Source: Membranipora membranacea
Taxonomy: Eukaryota > Bryozoa > Gymnolaemata > Cheilostomatida > Membraniporidae
DNA length: 64,000 bases
Assembly: GCA_914767715.1 (NCBI GenBank)
Contig: OU612074.1
Coordinates: forward strand, 16,850,062-16,914,061
Reading direction: 5' to 3'
Made by a program: the position numbers and the translations under genes. The notes beneath the pieces were generated by a model. The model was given only the letters and a program-made list of their open reading frames with translations. It had not been told where the DNA came from and searched no databases. Every line of letters begins with the position of its first letter. Position 1 is the first letter of the stretch. Positions 38,300 through 52,182 of the stretch are shown piece after piece.

Positions 38300-41200
38300 G
38301 ATATGATTGCGACAGAGAATTAATTTTTTGATGCTGCCGTTTGGCAGGTTTTTTTGGAGCAAAAGTGGACCTCGTTAAAGTTGGCGCTGACGGAGGACGA
38401 AGACCCGCAGAGCCAAACGGATTTCAGATTTGAGACGAGCAGGAGTTGCTCCTCCTTTTGAGGTAGGTTAAAAGCAAATCTATTTTTTGACCTGAGCGAA
38501 AAAAAAGCGTGATACCCTCCCTTGGTATATTTTTGCAAATTTCAAGTCAGCTTAATTAGCCACCAGGTTATCCAAGGATCTCCATATTCTGGATTTTGAA
38601 TTAGGCAAATAAGGGCTTGAACTGGTCAGAGTTTGATATGATTGCGACAGAGAATTAATTTTTTGATGCTGCCGTTTGGCAGGTTTTTTTTGGAGCAAAA
38701 GTGGACCTCGTTAAAGTTGGCGCTGACGGAGGACGAAGACCCGCAGAGCCAAACGGATTTCAGATTTGAGACGAGCAGGAGTTGCTCCTCCTTTTGAGGT
38801 AGGTTAAAAGCAAATCTATTTTTTGACCTGAGCGAAAAAAAAGCGTGATACCCTCCCTTGGTATATTTTTGCAAATTTCAAGTCAGCTTAATTAGCCACC
38901 AGGTTATCCAAGGATCTCCATATTCTGGATTTTGAATTAGGCAAATAAGGGCTTGAACTGGTCAGAGTTTGATATGATTGCGACAGAGAATTAATTTTTT
39001 GATGCTGCCGTTTGGCATGTTTTTTTAGAGCAAAAGTGGACCTCTTTAAAGTTGGCGCTGACGGAGGACGAAGACCCGCAGAGCCAAACGGATTTCAGAT
39101 TTGAGACGAGCAGGAGTTGCTCCTCCTTTTGAGGTAGGTTAAAAGCAAATCTATTTTTTGACCTGAGCGAAAAAAAAGCGTGATACCCTCCCTTGGTATA
39201 TTTTTGCAAATTTCAAGTCAGCTTAATTAGCCACCAGGTTATCCAAGGATCTCCATATTCTGGATTTTGAATTAGGCAAATAAGGGCTTGAACTGGTCAG
39301 AGTTTGATATGATTGCGACAGAGAATTAATTTTTTGATGCTGCCGTTTGGCATGTTTTTTTTGGAGCAAAAGTGGACCTCGTTAAAGTTGGCGCTGACGG
39401 AGGACGAAGACCCGCAGAGCCAAACGGATTTCAGATTTGAGACGAGCAGGAGTTGCTCCTCCTTTTGAGGTAGGTTAAAAGCAAATCTATTTTTTGACCT
39501 GAGCGAAAAAAAAGCGTGATACCCTCCCTTGGTATATTTTTGCAAATTTCAAGTCAGCTTAAATAGCCACCAGGTTATCCAAGGATCTCCATATTCTGGA
39601 TTTTGAATTAGGCAAATAAGGGCTTGAACTGGTCAGAGTTTGATATGATTGCGACAGAGAATTAATTTTTTGATGCTGCCGTTTGGCATGTTTTTTTAGA
39701 GCAAAAGTGGACCTCGTTAAAGTTGGCGCTGACGGAGGACGAAGACCCGCAGAGCCAAACGGATTTCAGATTTGAGACGAGCAGGAGTTGCTCCTCCTTT
39801 TGAGGTAGGTTAAAAGCAAATCTATTTTTTGACCTGAGCGAAAAAAAAGCGTGATACCCTCCCTTGGTATATTTTTGCAAATTTCAAGTCAGCTTAATTA
39901 GCCACCAGGTTATCCAAGGATCTCCATATTCTGGATTTTGAATTAGGCAAATAAGGGCTTGAACTGGTCAGAGTTTGATATGATTGCGACAGAGAATTAA
40001 TTTTTTGATGCTGCCGTTTGGCATGTTTTTTTAGAGCAAAAGTGGACCTCGTTAAAGTTGGCGCTGACGGAGGACGAAGACCCGCAGAGCCAAACGGATT
40101 TCAGATTTGAGACGAGCAGGAGTTGCTCCTCCTTTTGAGGTAGGTTAAAAGCAAATCTATTTTTTGACCTGAGCGAAAAAAAAGCGTGATACCCTCCCTT
40201 GGTATATTTTTGCAAATTTCAAGTCAGCTTAATTAGCCACCAGGTTATCGAAGGATCTCCATATTCTGGATTTTGAATTAGGCAAATAAGGGCTTGAACT
40301 GGTCAGAGTTTGATATGATTGCGACAGAGAATTAATTTTTTGATGCTGCCGTTTGGCATGTTTTTTTTGGAGCAAAAGTGGACCTCGTTAGAGTTGGCGC
40401 TGACGGAGGACGAAGACCCGCAGAGCCAAACGGATTTCAGATTTGAGACGAGCAGGAGTTGCTCCTCCTTTTGAGGTAGGTTAAAAGCAAATCTATTTTT
40501 TGACCTGAGCGAAAAAAAAGCGTGATACCCTCCCTTGGTATATTTTTGCAAATTTCAAGTCAGCTTAATTAGCCACCAGGTTATCCAAGGATCTCCATAT
40601 TCTGGATTTTGAATTAGGCAAATAAGGGCTTGAACTGGTCAGAGTTTGATATGATTGCGACAGAGAATTAATTTTTTGATGCTGCCGTTTGGCATGTTTT
40701 TTTTGGAGCAAAAGTGGACCTCGTTAAAGTTGGCGCTGACGGAGGACGAAGACCCGCAGAGCCAAACGGATTTCAGATTTGAGACGAGCAGGAGTTGCTC
40801 CTCCTTTTGAGGTAGGTTAAAAGCAAATCTATTTTTTGACCTGAGCGAAAAAAAAGCGTGATACCCTCCCTTGGTATATTTTTGCAAATTTCAAGTCAGC
40901 TTAATTAGCCACCAGGTTATCCAAGGATCTCCATATTCTGGATTTTGAATTAGGCAAATAAGGGCTTGAACTGGTCAGAGTTTGATATGATTGCGACAGA
41001 GAATTAATTTTTTGATGCTGCCGTTTGGCATGTTTTTTTTGGAGCAAAAGTGGACCTCGTTAAAGTTGGCGCTGACGGAGGACGAAGACCCGCAGAGCCA
41101 AACGGATTTCAGATTTGAGACGAGCAGGAGTTGCTCCTCCTTTTGAGGTAGGTTAAAAGCAAATCTATTTATTGACCTGAGCGAAAAAAAAGCGTGATAC

Positions 41201-41438
41201 CCTCCCTTGGTATATTTTTGCAAATTTCAAGTCAGCTTAATTAGCCACCAGGTTATCCAAGGATCTCCATATTCTGGATTTTGAATTAGGCAAATAAGGG
41301 CTTGAACTGGTCAGAGTTTGATATGATTGCGACAGAGAATTAATTTTTTGATGCTGCCGTTTGGCATGTTTTTTTAGAGCAAAAGTGGACCTCGTTAAAG
41401 TTGGCGCTGACGGAGGACGAAGACCCGCAGAGCCAAAC

Positions 41439-43237
41439 AGATTTCAGATTTGAGACGAACAGGAGTTGCTCCTCCTTTTGAGGTAGGTTAAAAGCAAATC
41501 TATTTTTTGACCTGAGCGAAAAAAAAGCGTGATACCCTCCCTTGGTATATTTTTGCAAATTTCAAGTCAGCTTAATTAGCCACCAGGTTATCCAAGGATC
41601 TCCATATTCTGGATTTTGAATTAGGCAAATAAGGGCTTGAACTGGTCAGAGTTTGATATGATTGCGACAGAGAATTAATTTTTTGATGCTGCCGTTTGGC
41701 ATGTTTTTTTAGAGCAAAAGTGGACCTCTTTAAAGTTGGCGCTGACGGAGGACGAAGACCCGCAGAGCCAAACGGATTTCAGATTTGAGACGAGCAGGAG
41801 TTGCTCCTCCTTTTGAGGTAGGTTAAAAGCAAATCTATTTTTTGACCTGAGCGAAAAAAAAGCGTGATACCCTCCCTTGGTATATTTTTGCAAATTTCAA
41901 GTCAGCTTAATTAGCCACCAGGTTACCCAAGGATCTCCATATTCTGGATTTTGAATTAGGCAAATAAGGGCTTGAACTGGTCAGAGTTTGATATGATTGC
42001 GACAGAGAATTAATTTTTTGATGCTGCCGTTTGGCATGTTTTTTTTGGAGCAAAAGTGGTCCTCGTTAAAGTTGGCGCTGACGGAGGACGAAGACCCGCA
42101 GAGCCAAACGGATTTCAGATTTGAGGCGAGCAGGAGTTGCTCCTCCTTTTGAGGTAGGTTAAAAGCAAATCTATTTTTTGACCTGAGCGAAAAAAAAGCG
42201 TGATACCCTCCCTTGGTATATTTTTGCAAATTTCAAGTCAGCTTAATTAGCCACCAGGTTATCCAAGGATCTCCATATTCTGGATTTTGAATTAGGCAAA
42301 TAAGGGCTTGAACTGGTCAGAGTTTGATATGATTGCGACAGAGAATTAATTTTTTGATGCTGCCGTTTGGCAGGTTTTTTTTGGAGCAAAAGTGGACCTC
42401 GTTAAAGTTGGCGCTGACGGAGGACGAAGACCCGCAGAGCCAAACGGATTTCAGATTTGAGACGAGCAGGAGTTGCTCCTCCTTTTGAGGTAGGTTAAAA
42501 GCAAATCTATTTTTTGACCTGAGCGAAAAAAAAGCGTGATACCCTCCCTTGGTATATTTTTGCAAATTTCAAGTCAGCTTAATTAGCCACCAGGTTATCC
42601 AAGGATCTCCATATTCTGGATTTTGAATTAGGCAAATAAGGGCTTGAACTGGTCAGAGTTTGATATGATTGCGACAGAGAATTAATTTTTTGATGCTGCC
42701 GTTTGGCATGTTTTTTTTGGAGCAAAAGTGGACCTCGTTAAAGATGGCGCTGACGGAGGACGAAGACCCGCAGAGCCAAACGGATTTCAGATTTGAGACG
42801 AGCAGGAGTTGCTCCTCCTTTTGAGGTAGGTTAAAAGCAAATCTATTTTTTGACCTGAGCGAAAAAAAAGCGTGATACCCTCCCTTGGTATATTTTTGCA
42901 AATTTCAAGTCAGCTTAATTAGCCACCAGGTTATCCAAGGATCTCCATATTCTGGATTTTGAATTAGGCAAATAAGGGCTTGAACTGGTCAGAGTTTGAT
43001 ATGATTGCGACAGAGAATTAATTTTTTGATGCTGCCGTTTGGCATGTTTTTTTTGGAGCAAAAGTGGACCTCGTTAAAGTTGGCGCTGACGGAGGACGAA
43101 GACCCGCAGAGCCAAACGGATTTCAGATTTGAGACGAGCAGGAGTTGCTCCTCCTTTTGAGGTAGGTTAAAAGCAAATCTATTTTTTGACCTGAGCGAAA
43201 AAAAAGCGTGATACCCTCCCTTGGTATATTTTTGCAA
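41439..43237. repeat. Duplicated tract, right part of first copy (10744-bp offset)
   Basis: Six rare variants recur at exactly +10744 bp: a at 41439/52183, a at 41459/52203, t at 41729/52473, c at 41926/52670, t at 42060/52804 and a at 42744/53488. The monomer order A, A, T, G, T, T is the same. The first copy has a private a-to-g near 42126, and the partner alone has the Q-type t at 53136. The tract ends before 43334, where this copy has an A-type and the partner a T-type. Confidence 0.9.
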
Positions 43238-44004
43238 ATTTCAAGTCAGCTTAATTAGCCACCAGGTTATCCAAGGATCTCCATATTCTGGATTTTGAAT
43301 TAGGCAAATAAGGGCTTGAACTGGTCAGAGTTTGATATGATTGCGACAGAGAATTAATTTTTTGATGCTGCCGTTTGGCATGTTTTTTTAGAGCAAAAGT
43401 GGACCTCGTTAAAGTTGGCGCTGACGGAGGACGAAGACCCGCAGAGCCAAACGGATTTCAGATTTGAGACGAGCAGGAGTTGCTCCTCCTTTTGAGGTAG
43501 GTTAAAAGCAAATCTATTTTTTGACCTGAGCGAAAAAAAAGCGTGATACCCTCCCTTGGTATATTTTTGCAAATTTCAAGTCAGCTTAATTAGCCACCAG
43601 GTTATCCAAGGATCTCCATATTCTGGATTTTGAATTAGGCAAATAAGGGCTTGAACTGGTCAGAGTTTGATATGATTGCGACAGAGAATTAATTTTTTGA
43701 TGCTGCCGTTTGGCATGTTTTTTTTGGAGCAAAAGTGGACCTCGTTAAAGTTGGCGCTGACGGAGGACGAAGACCCGCAGAGCCAAACGGATTTCAGATT
43801 GGAGACGAGCAGGAGTTGCTCCTCCTTTTGAGGTAGGTTAAAAGCAAATCTATTTTTTGACCTGAGCGAAAAAAAAGCGTGATACCCTCCCTTGGTATAT
43901 TTTTGCAAATTTCAAGTCAGCTTAATTAGCCACCAGGTTATCCAAGGATCTCCATATTCTGGATTTTGAATTAGGCAAATAAGGGCTTGAACTGGTCAGA
44001 GTTT

Positions 44005-44337
44005 GATATGATTGCGACAGAGAATTAATTTTTTGATGCTGCCGTTTGGCATTTTTTTAGAGCAAAAGTGGACCTCGTTAAAGTTGGCGCTGACGGAGGA
44101 CGAAGACCCGCAGAGCCAAACGGATTTCAGATTTGAGACGAGCAGGAGTTGCTCCTCCTTTTAAGGTAGGTTAAAAGCAAATCTATTTTTTGACCTGAGC
44201 GAAAAAAAAGCGTGATACCCTCCCTTGGTATATTTTTGCAAATTTCAAGTCAGCTTAATTAGCCACCAGGTTATCCAAGGATCTCCATATTCTGGATTTT
44301 GAATTAGGCAAATAAGGGCTTGAACTGGTCAGAGTTT
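44005..44337. repeat. 333-bp variant monomer
   Basis: The shortest copy seen. It is A-type-like (ttttttagag) but the g after t48 and one more base are missing, so it reads ggcatttttttag. It also carries g-to-a at 44163 (ttttaagg), shared with the A-type monomer at 45010-45344 (base 45170) three monomers on. The two therefore probably descend from one local duplication of about 1007 bp. Confidence 0.85.
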
Positions 44338-44805
44338 GATATGATTGCGACAGAGAATTAATTTTTTGATGCTGCCGTTTGGCATGTTTTTGTTGGAGCA
44401 AAAGTGGACCTCGTTAAAGTTGGCGCTGACGGAGGACGAAGACCCGCAGAGCCAAACGGATTTCAGATTTGAGACGAGCAGGAGTTGCTCCTCCTTTTGA
44501 GGTAGGTTAAAAGCAAATCTATTTTTTGACCTGAGCGAAAAAAAAGCGTGATACCCTCCCTTGGTATATTTTTGCAAATTTCAAGTCAGCTTAATTAGCC
44601 ACCAGGTTATCCAAGGATCTCCATATTCTGGATTTTGAATTAGGCAAATAAGGGCTTGAACTGGTCAGAGTTTGATATGATTGCGACAGAGAATTAATTT
44701 TTTGATGCTGCCGTTTGGCATGTTTTTTTTGGAGCAAAAGTGGACCTCGTTAAAGTTGGCGCTGACGGAGGACGAAGACCCGCAGAGCCAAACGGATTTC
44801 AGATT

Positions 44806-47800
44806 GGAGACGAGCAGGAGTTGCTCCTCCTTTTGAGGTAGGTTAAAAGCAAATCTATTTTTTGACCTGAGCGAAAAAAAAGCGTGATACCCTCCCTTGG
44901 TATATTTTTGCAAATTTCAAGTCAGCTTAATTAGCCACCAGGTTATCCAAGGATCTCCATATTCTGGATTTTGAATTAGGCAAATAAGGGCTTGAACTGG
45001 TCAGAGTTTGATATGATTGCGACAGAGAATTAATTTTTTGATGCTGCCGTTTGGCATGTTTTTTTAGAGCAAAAGTGGACCTCGTTAAAGTTGGCGCTGA
45101 CGGAGGACGAAGACCCGCAGAGCCAAACGGATTTCAGATTTGAGACGAGCAGGAGTTGCTCCTCCTTTTAAGGTAGGTTAAAAGCAAATCTATTTTTTGA
45201 CCTGAGCGAAAAAAAAGCGTGATACCCTCCCTTGGTATATTTTTGCAAATTTCAAGTCAGCTTAATTAGCCACCAGGTTATCCAAGGATCTCCATATTCT
45301 GGATTTTGAATTAGGCAAATAAGGGCTTGAACTGGTCAGAGTTTGATATGATTGCGACAGAGAATTAATTTTTTGATGCTGCCGTTTGGCATGTTTTTTT
45401 TGGAGCAAAAGTGGACCTCGTTAAAGTTGGCGCTGACGGAGGACGAAGACCCGCAGAGCCAAACGGATTTCAGATTTGAGACGAGCAGGAGTTGCTCCTC
45501 CTTTTGAGGTAGGTTAAAAGCAAATCTATTTTTTGACCTGAGCGAAAAAAAAGCGTGATACCCTCCCTTGGTATATTTTTGCAAATTTCAAGTCAGCTTA
45601 ATTAGCCACCAGGTTATCCAAGGATCTCCATATTCTGGATGTTGAATTAGGCAAATAAGGGCTTGAACTGGTCAGAGTTTGATATGATTGCGACAGAGAA
45701 TTAATTTTTTGATGCTGCCGTTTGGCATGTTTTTTTTGGAGCAAAAGTGGACCTCGTTAAAGTTGGCGCTGACGGAGGACGAAGACCCGCAGAGCCAAAC
45801 GGATTTCAGATTTGAGACGAGCAGGAGTTGCTCCTCCTTTTGAGGTAGGTTAAAAGCAAATCTATTTTTTGACCTGAGCGAAAAAAAAGCGCGATACCCT
45901 CCCTTGGTATATTTTTGCAAATTTCAAGTCAGCTTAATTAGCCACCAGGTTATCCAAGGATCTCCATATTCTGGATTTTGAATTAGGCAAATAAGGGCTT
46001 GAACTGGTCAGAGTTTGATATGATTGCGACAGAGAATTAATTTTTTGATGCTGCCGTTTGGCATGTTTTTTTAGAGCAAAAGTGGACCTCGTTAAAGTTG
46101 GCGCTGACGGAGGACGAAGACCCGCAGAGCCAAACAGATTTCAGATTTGAGACGAGCAGGAGTTGCTCCTCCTTTTGAGGTAGGTTAAAAGCAAATCTAT
46201 TTTTTGACCTGAGTGAAAAAAAAGCGTGATACCCTCCCTTGGTATGTTTTTGCAAATTTCAAGTCAGCTTAATTAGCCACCAGGTTATCCAAGGATCTCC
46301 ATATTCTGGATTTTGAATTAGGCAAATAAGGGCTTGAACTGGTCAGAGTTTGATATGATTGCGACAGAGAATTAATTTTTTGATGCTGCCGTTTGGCATG
46401 TTTTTTTTGGAGCAAAAGTGGACCTCGTTAAAGTTGGCGCTGACGGAGGACGAAGACCCGCAGAGCCAAACGGATTTCAGATTTGAGACGAGCAGGAGTT
46501 GCTCCTCCTTTTGAGGTAGGTTAAAAGCAAACCTATTTTTTGACCTGAGCGAAAAAAAAGCGTGATACCCTCCCTTGGTATATTTTTGCAAATTTCAAGT
46601 CAGCTTAATTAGCCACCAGGTTATCGAAGGATCTCCATATTCTGGATTTTGAATTAGGCAAATAAGGGCTTGAACTGGTCAGAGTTTGATATGATTGCGA
46701 CAGAGAATTAATTTTTTGATGCTGCCGTTTGGCATGTTTTTTTTGGAGCAAAAGTGGACCTCGTTAAAGTTGGCGCTGACGGAGGACGAAGACCCGCAGA
46801 GCCAAACGGATTTCAGATTTGAGACGAGCAGGAGTTGCTCCTCCTTTTTGAGGTAGGTTAAAAGCAAATCTATTTTTTGACCTGAGCGAAAAAAAAAGCG
46901 TGATACCCTCCCTTGGTATATTTTTGCAAATTTCAAGTCAGCTTAATTAGCCACCAGGTTATCCAAGGATCTCCATATTCTGGATTTTGAATTAGGCAAA
47001 TAAGGGCTTGAACTGGTCAGAGTTTGATATGATTGCGACAGAGAATTAATTTTTTGATGCTGCCGTTTGGCATGTTTTTTTTGGAGCAAAAGTGGACCTC
47101 GTTAAAGTTGGCGCTGACGGAGGACGAAGACCCGCAGAGCCAAACGGATTTCAGATTTGAGACGAGCAGGAGTTGCTCCTCCTTTTGAGGTAGGTTAAAA
47201 GCAAATCTATTTTTTGACCTGAGCGAAAAAAAAGCGTGATACCCTCCCTTGGTATATTTTTGCAAATTTCAAGTCAGCTTAATTAGCCACCAGGTTATCC
47301 AAGGATCTCCATATTCTGGATTTTGAATTAGGCAAATAAGGGCTTGAACTGGTCAGAGTTTGATATGATTGCGACAGAGAATTAATTTTTTGATGCTGCC
47401 GTTTGGCAGGTTTTTTTTGGAGCAAAAGTGGACCTCGTTAAAGTTGGCGCTGACGGAGGACGAAGACCCGCAGAGCCAAACGGATTTCAGATTTGAGACG
47501 AGCAGGAGTTGCTCCTCCTTTTGAGGTAGGTTAAAAGCAAATCTATTTTTTGACCTGAACGAAAAAAAAGCGTGATACCCTCCCTTGGTATATTTTTGCA
47601 AATTTCAAGTCAGCTTAATTAGCCACCAGGTTATCCAAGGATCTCCATATTCTGGATTTTGAATTAGGCAAATAAGGGCTTGAACTGGTCAGAGTTTGAT
47701 ATGATTGCGACAGAGAATTAATTTTTTGATGCTGCCGTTTGGCAGGTTTTTTTTGGAGCAAAAGTGGACCTCGTTAAAGTTGGCGCTGACGGAGGACGAA

Positions 47801-47885
47801 GACCCGCAGAGCCAAACGGATTTCAGATTTGAGACGAGCAGGAGTTGCTCCTCCTTTTGAGGTAGGTTAAAAGCAAATCTATTTA
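44806..47885. repeat. Duplicated tract, left part of second copy
   Basis: Partner of 34068-37145. The copy has since gained its own changes: t-to-g at 45642 (gttgaattag), the gcgcgat change near 45892, a second CpG variant near 46245 (tatgttttt), and two one-base insertions inside 46688-47025. Right of 47885 the second copy has about six extra T and G monomers before the matching one-base deletion near 50300. Confidence 0.78.
46688..47025. repeat. 338-bp variant monomer
   Basis: The longest copy seen, with two separate one-base gains: cctttttgag instead of four t's, and nine a's instead of eight in the A8 run. Both are homopolymer extensions, so replication slippage or a base-calling error are equally possible. 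Confidence 0.8.
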
Positions 47886-50049
47886 TTGACCTGAGCGAAA
47901 AAAAAGCGTGATACCCTCCCTTGGTATATTTTTGCAAATTTCAAGTCAGCTTAATTAGCCACCAGGTTATCCAAGGATCTCCATATTCTGGATTTTGAAT
48001 TAGGCAAATAAGGGCTTGAACTGGTCAGAGTTTGATATGATTGCGACAGAGAATTAATTTTTTGATGCTGCCGTTTGGCAGGTTTTTTTTGGAGCAAAAG
48101 TGGACCTCGTTAAAGTTGGCGCTGACGGAGGACGAAGACCCGCAGAGCCAAACGGATTTCAGATTTGAGACGAGCAGGAGTTGCTCCTCCTTTTGAGGTA
48201 GGTTAAAAGCAAATCTATTTTTTGACCTGAGCGAAAAAAAAGCGTGATACCCTCCCTTGGTATATTTTTGCAAATTTCAAGTCAGCTTAATTAGCCACCA
48301 GGTTATCCAAGGATCTCCATATTCTGGATTTTGAATTAGGCAAATAAGGGCTTGAACTGGTCAGAGTTTGATATGATTGCGACAGAGAATTAATTTTTTG
48401 ATGCTGCCGTTTGGCAGGTTTTTTTTGGAGCAAAAGTGGACCTCGTTAAAGTTGGCGCTGACGGAGGACGAAGACCCGCAGAGCCAAACGGATTTCAGAT
48501 TTGAGACGAGCAGGAGTTGCTCCTCCTTTTGAGGTAGGTTAAAAGCAAATCTATTTTTTGACCTGAGCGAAAAAAAAGCGTGATACCCTCCCTTGGTATA
48601 TTTTTGCAAATTTCAAGTCAGCTTAATTAGCCACCAGGTTATCCAAGGATCTCCATATTCTGGATTTTGAATTAGGCAAATAAGGGCTTGAACTGGTCAG
48701 AGTTTGATATGATTGCGACAGAGAATTAATTTTTTGATGCTGCCGTTTGGCATGTTTTTTTTGGAGCAAAAGTGGACCTCGTTAAAGTTGGCGCTGACGG
48801 AGGACGAAGACCCGCAGAGCCAAACGGATTTCAGATTTGAGACGAGCAGGAGTTGCTCCTCCTTTTGAGGTAGGTTAAAAGCAAATCTATTTTTTGACCT
48901 GAGCGAAAAAAAAGCGTGATACCCTCCCTTGGTATATTTTTGCAAATTTCAAGTCAGCTTAATTAGCCACCAGGTTATCCAAGGATCTCCATATTCTGGA
49001 TTTTGAATTAGGCAAATAAGGGCTTGAACTGGTCAGAGTTTGATATGATTGCGACAGAGAATTAATTTTTTGATGCTGCCGTTTGGCATGTTTTTTTTGG
49101 AGCAAAAGTGGACCTCGTTAAAGTTGGCGCTGACGGAGGACGAAGACCCGCAGAGCCAAACGGATTTCAGATTTGAGACGAGCAGGAGTTGCTCCTCCTT
49201 TTGAGGTAGGTTAAAAGCAAATCTATTTTTTGACCTGAGCGAAAAAAAAGCGTGATACCCTCCCTTGGTATATTTTTGCAAATTTCAAGTCAGCTTAATT
49301 AGCCACCAGGTTATCCAAGGATCTCCATATTCTGGATTTTGAATTAGGCAAATAAGGGCTTGAACTGGTCAGAGTTTGATATGATTGCGACAGAGAATTA
49401 ATTTTTTGATGCTGCCGTTTGGCAGGTTTTTTTTGGAGCAAAAGTGGACCTCGTTAAAGTTGGCGCTGACGGAGGACGAAGACCCGCAGAGCCAAACGGA
49501 TTTCAGATTTGAGACGAGCAGGAGTTGCTCCTCCTTTTGAGGTAGGTTAAAAGCAAATCTATTTTTTGACCTGAGCGAAAAAAAAGCGTGATACCCTCCC
49601 TTGGTATATTTTTGCAAATTTCAAGTCAGCTTAATTAGCCACCAGGTTATCCAAGGATCTCCATATTCTGGATTTTGAATTAGGCAAATAAGGGCTTGAA
49701 CTGGTCAGAGTTTGATATGATTGCGACAGAGAATTAATTTTTTGATGCTGCCGTTTGGCATGTTTTTTTTGGAGCAAAAGTGGACCTCGTTAAAGTTGGC
49801 GCTGACGGAGGACGAAGACCCGCAGAGCCAAACGGATTTCAGATTTGAGACGAGCAGGAGTTGCTCCTCCTTTTGAGGTAGGTTAAAAGCAAATCTATTT
49901 TTTGACCTGAGCGAAAAAAAAGCGTGATACCCTCCCTTGGTATATTTTTGCAAATTTCAAGTCAGCTTAATTAGCCACCAGGTTATCCAAGGATCTCCAT
50001 ATTCTGGATTTTGAATTAGGCAAATAAGGGCTTGAACTGGTCAGAGTTT

Positions 50050-51055
50050 GATATGATTGCGACAGAGAATTAATTTTTTGATGCTGCCGTTTGGCAGGTT
50101 TTTTTTGGAGCAAAAGTGGACCTCGTTAAAGTTGGCGCTGACGGAGGACGAAGACCCGCAGAGCCAAACGGATTTCAGATTTGAGACGAGCAGGAGTTGC
50201 TCCTCCTTTTGAGGTAGGTTAAAAGCAAATCTATTTTTTGACCTGAGCGAAAAAAAAGCGTGATACCCTCCCTTGGTATATTTTTGCAAATTTCAAGTCA
50301 GTTAATTAGCCACCAGGTTATCCAAGGATCTCCATATTCTGGATTTTGAATTAGGCAAATAAGGGCTTGAACTGGTCAGAGTTTGATATGATTGCGACAG
50401 AGAATTAATTTTTTGATGCTGCCGTTTGGCATGTTTTTTTTGGAGCAAAAGTGGACCTCGTTAAAGTTGGCGCTGACGGAGGACGAAGACCCGCAGAGCC
50501 AAACGGATTTCAGATTTGAGACGAGCAGGAGTTGCTCCTCCTTTTGAGGTAGGTTAAAAGCAAATCTATTTTTTGACCTGAGCGAAAAAAAAGCGTGATA
50601 CCCTCCCTTGGTATATTTTTGCAAATTTCAAGTCAGCTTAATTAGCCACCAGGTTATCCAAGGATCTCCATATTCTGGATTTTGAATTAGGCAAATAAGG
50701 GCTTGAACTGGTCAGAGTTTGATATGATTGCGACAGAGAATTAATTTTTTGATGCTGCCGTTTGGCATGTTTTTTTAGAGCAAAAGTGGACCTCGTTAAA
50801 GTTGGCGCTGACGGAGGACGAAGACCCGCAGAGCCAAACGGATTTCAGATTTGAGACGAGCAGGAGTTGCTCCTCCTTTTGAGGTAGGTTAAAAGCAAAT
50901 CTATTTTTTGACCTGAGCGAAAAAAAAGCGTGATACCCTCCCTTGGTATATTTTTGCAAATTTCAAGTCAGCTTAATTAGCCACCAGGTTATCCAAGGAT
51001 CTCCATATTCTGGATTTTGAATTAGGCAAATAAGGGCTTGAACTGGTCAGAGTTT
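50050..51055. repeat. Three-monomer segment shared with 37294-38299
   Basis: Second occurrence of the G-type with the cagttaatt deletion followed by T and A. The deletion is in only these two monomers of the window, so common descent is the simplest reading. Confidence 0.72.
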
Positions 51056-52182
51056 GATATGATTGCGACAGAGAATTAATTTTTTGATGCTGCCGTTTGG
51101 CAGGTTTTTTTTGGAGCAAAAGTGGACCTCGTTAAAGTTGGCGCTGACGGAGGACGAAGACCCGCAGAGCCAAACGGATTTCAGATTTGAGACGAGCAGG
51201 AGTTGCTCCTCCTTTTGAGGTAGGTTAAAAGCAAATCTATTTTTTGACCTGAGCGAAAAAAAAGCGTGATACCCTCCCTTGGTATATTTTTGCAAATTTC
51301 AAGTCAGCTTAATTAGCCACCAGGTTATCCAAGGATCTCCATATTCTGGATTTTGAATTAGGCAAATAAGGGCTTGAACTGGTCAGAGTTTGATATGATT
51401 GCGACAGAGAATTAATTTTTTGATGCTGCCGTTTGGCAGGTTTTTTTTGGAGCAAAAGTGGACCTCGTTAAAGTTGGCGCTGACGGAGGACGAAGACCCG
51501 CAGAGCCAAACGGATTTCAGATTTGAGACGGGCAGGAGTTGCTCCTCCTTTTGAGGTAGGTTAAAAGCAAATCTATTTTTTGACCTGAGCGAAAAAAAAG
51601 CGTGATACCCTCCCTTGGTATATTTTTGCAAATTTCAAGTCAGCTTGATTAGCCACCAGGTTATCCAAGGATCTCCATATTCTGGATTTTGAATTAGGCA
51701 AATAAGGGCTTGAACTGGTCAGAGTTTGATATGATTGCGACAGAGAATTAATTTTTTGATGCTGCCGTTTGGCATGTTTTTTTTGGAGCAAAAGTGGACC
51801 TCGTTAAAGTTGGCGCTGACGGAGGACGAAGGCCCGCAGAGCCAAACGGATTTCAGATTTGAGACGAGCAGGAGTTGCTCCTCCTTTTGAGGTAGGTTAA
51901 AAGCAAATCTATTTTTTGACCTGAGCGAAAAAAAAGCGTGATACCCTCCCTTGGTATATTTTTGCAAATTTCAAGTCAGCTTAATTAGCCACCAGGTTAT
52001 CCAAGGATCTCCATATTCTGGATTTTGAATTAGGCAAATAAGGGCTTGAACTGGTCAGAGTTTGATATGATTGCGACAGAGAATTAATTTTTTGATGCTG
52101 CCGTTTGGCATGTTTTTTTAGAGCAAAAGTGGACCTCGTTAAAGTTGGCGCTGACGGAGGACGAAGACCCGCAGAGCCAAAC

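Noticed and set aside
46688-47025. A longer 85-codon version of the recurrent frame with a different N-terminus
   Set aside because: Two homopolymer insertions in this 338-bp monomer shift the frame in the first part. It is not a distinct gene.
51573-51791. A 72-codon minus-strand frame of different sequence
   Set aside because: It exists only because an a-to-g change near 51647 removes a stop that all other monomers have. It runs across two monomers in another frame and starts at TTG. It is an accident of one mutation.
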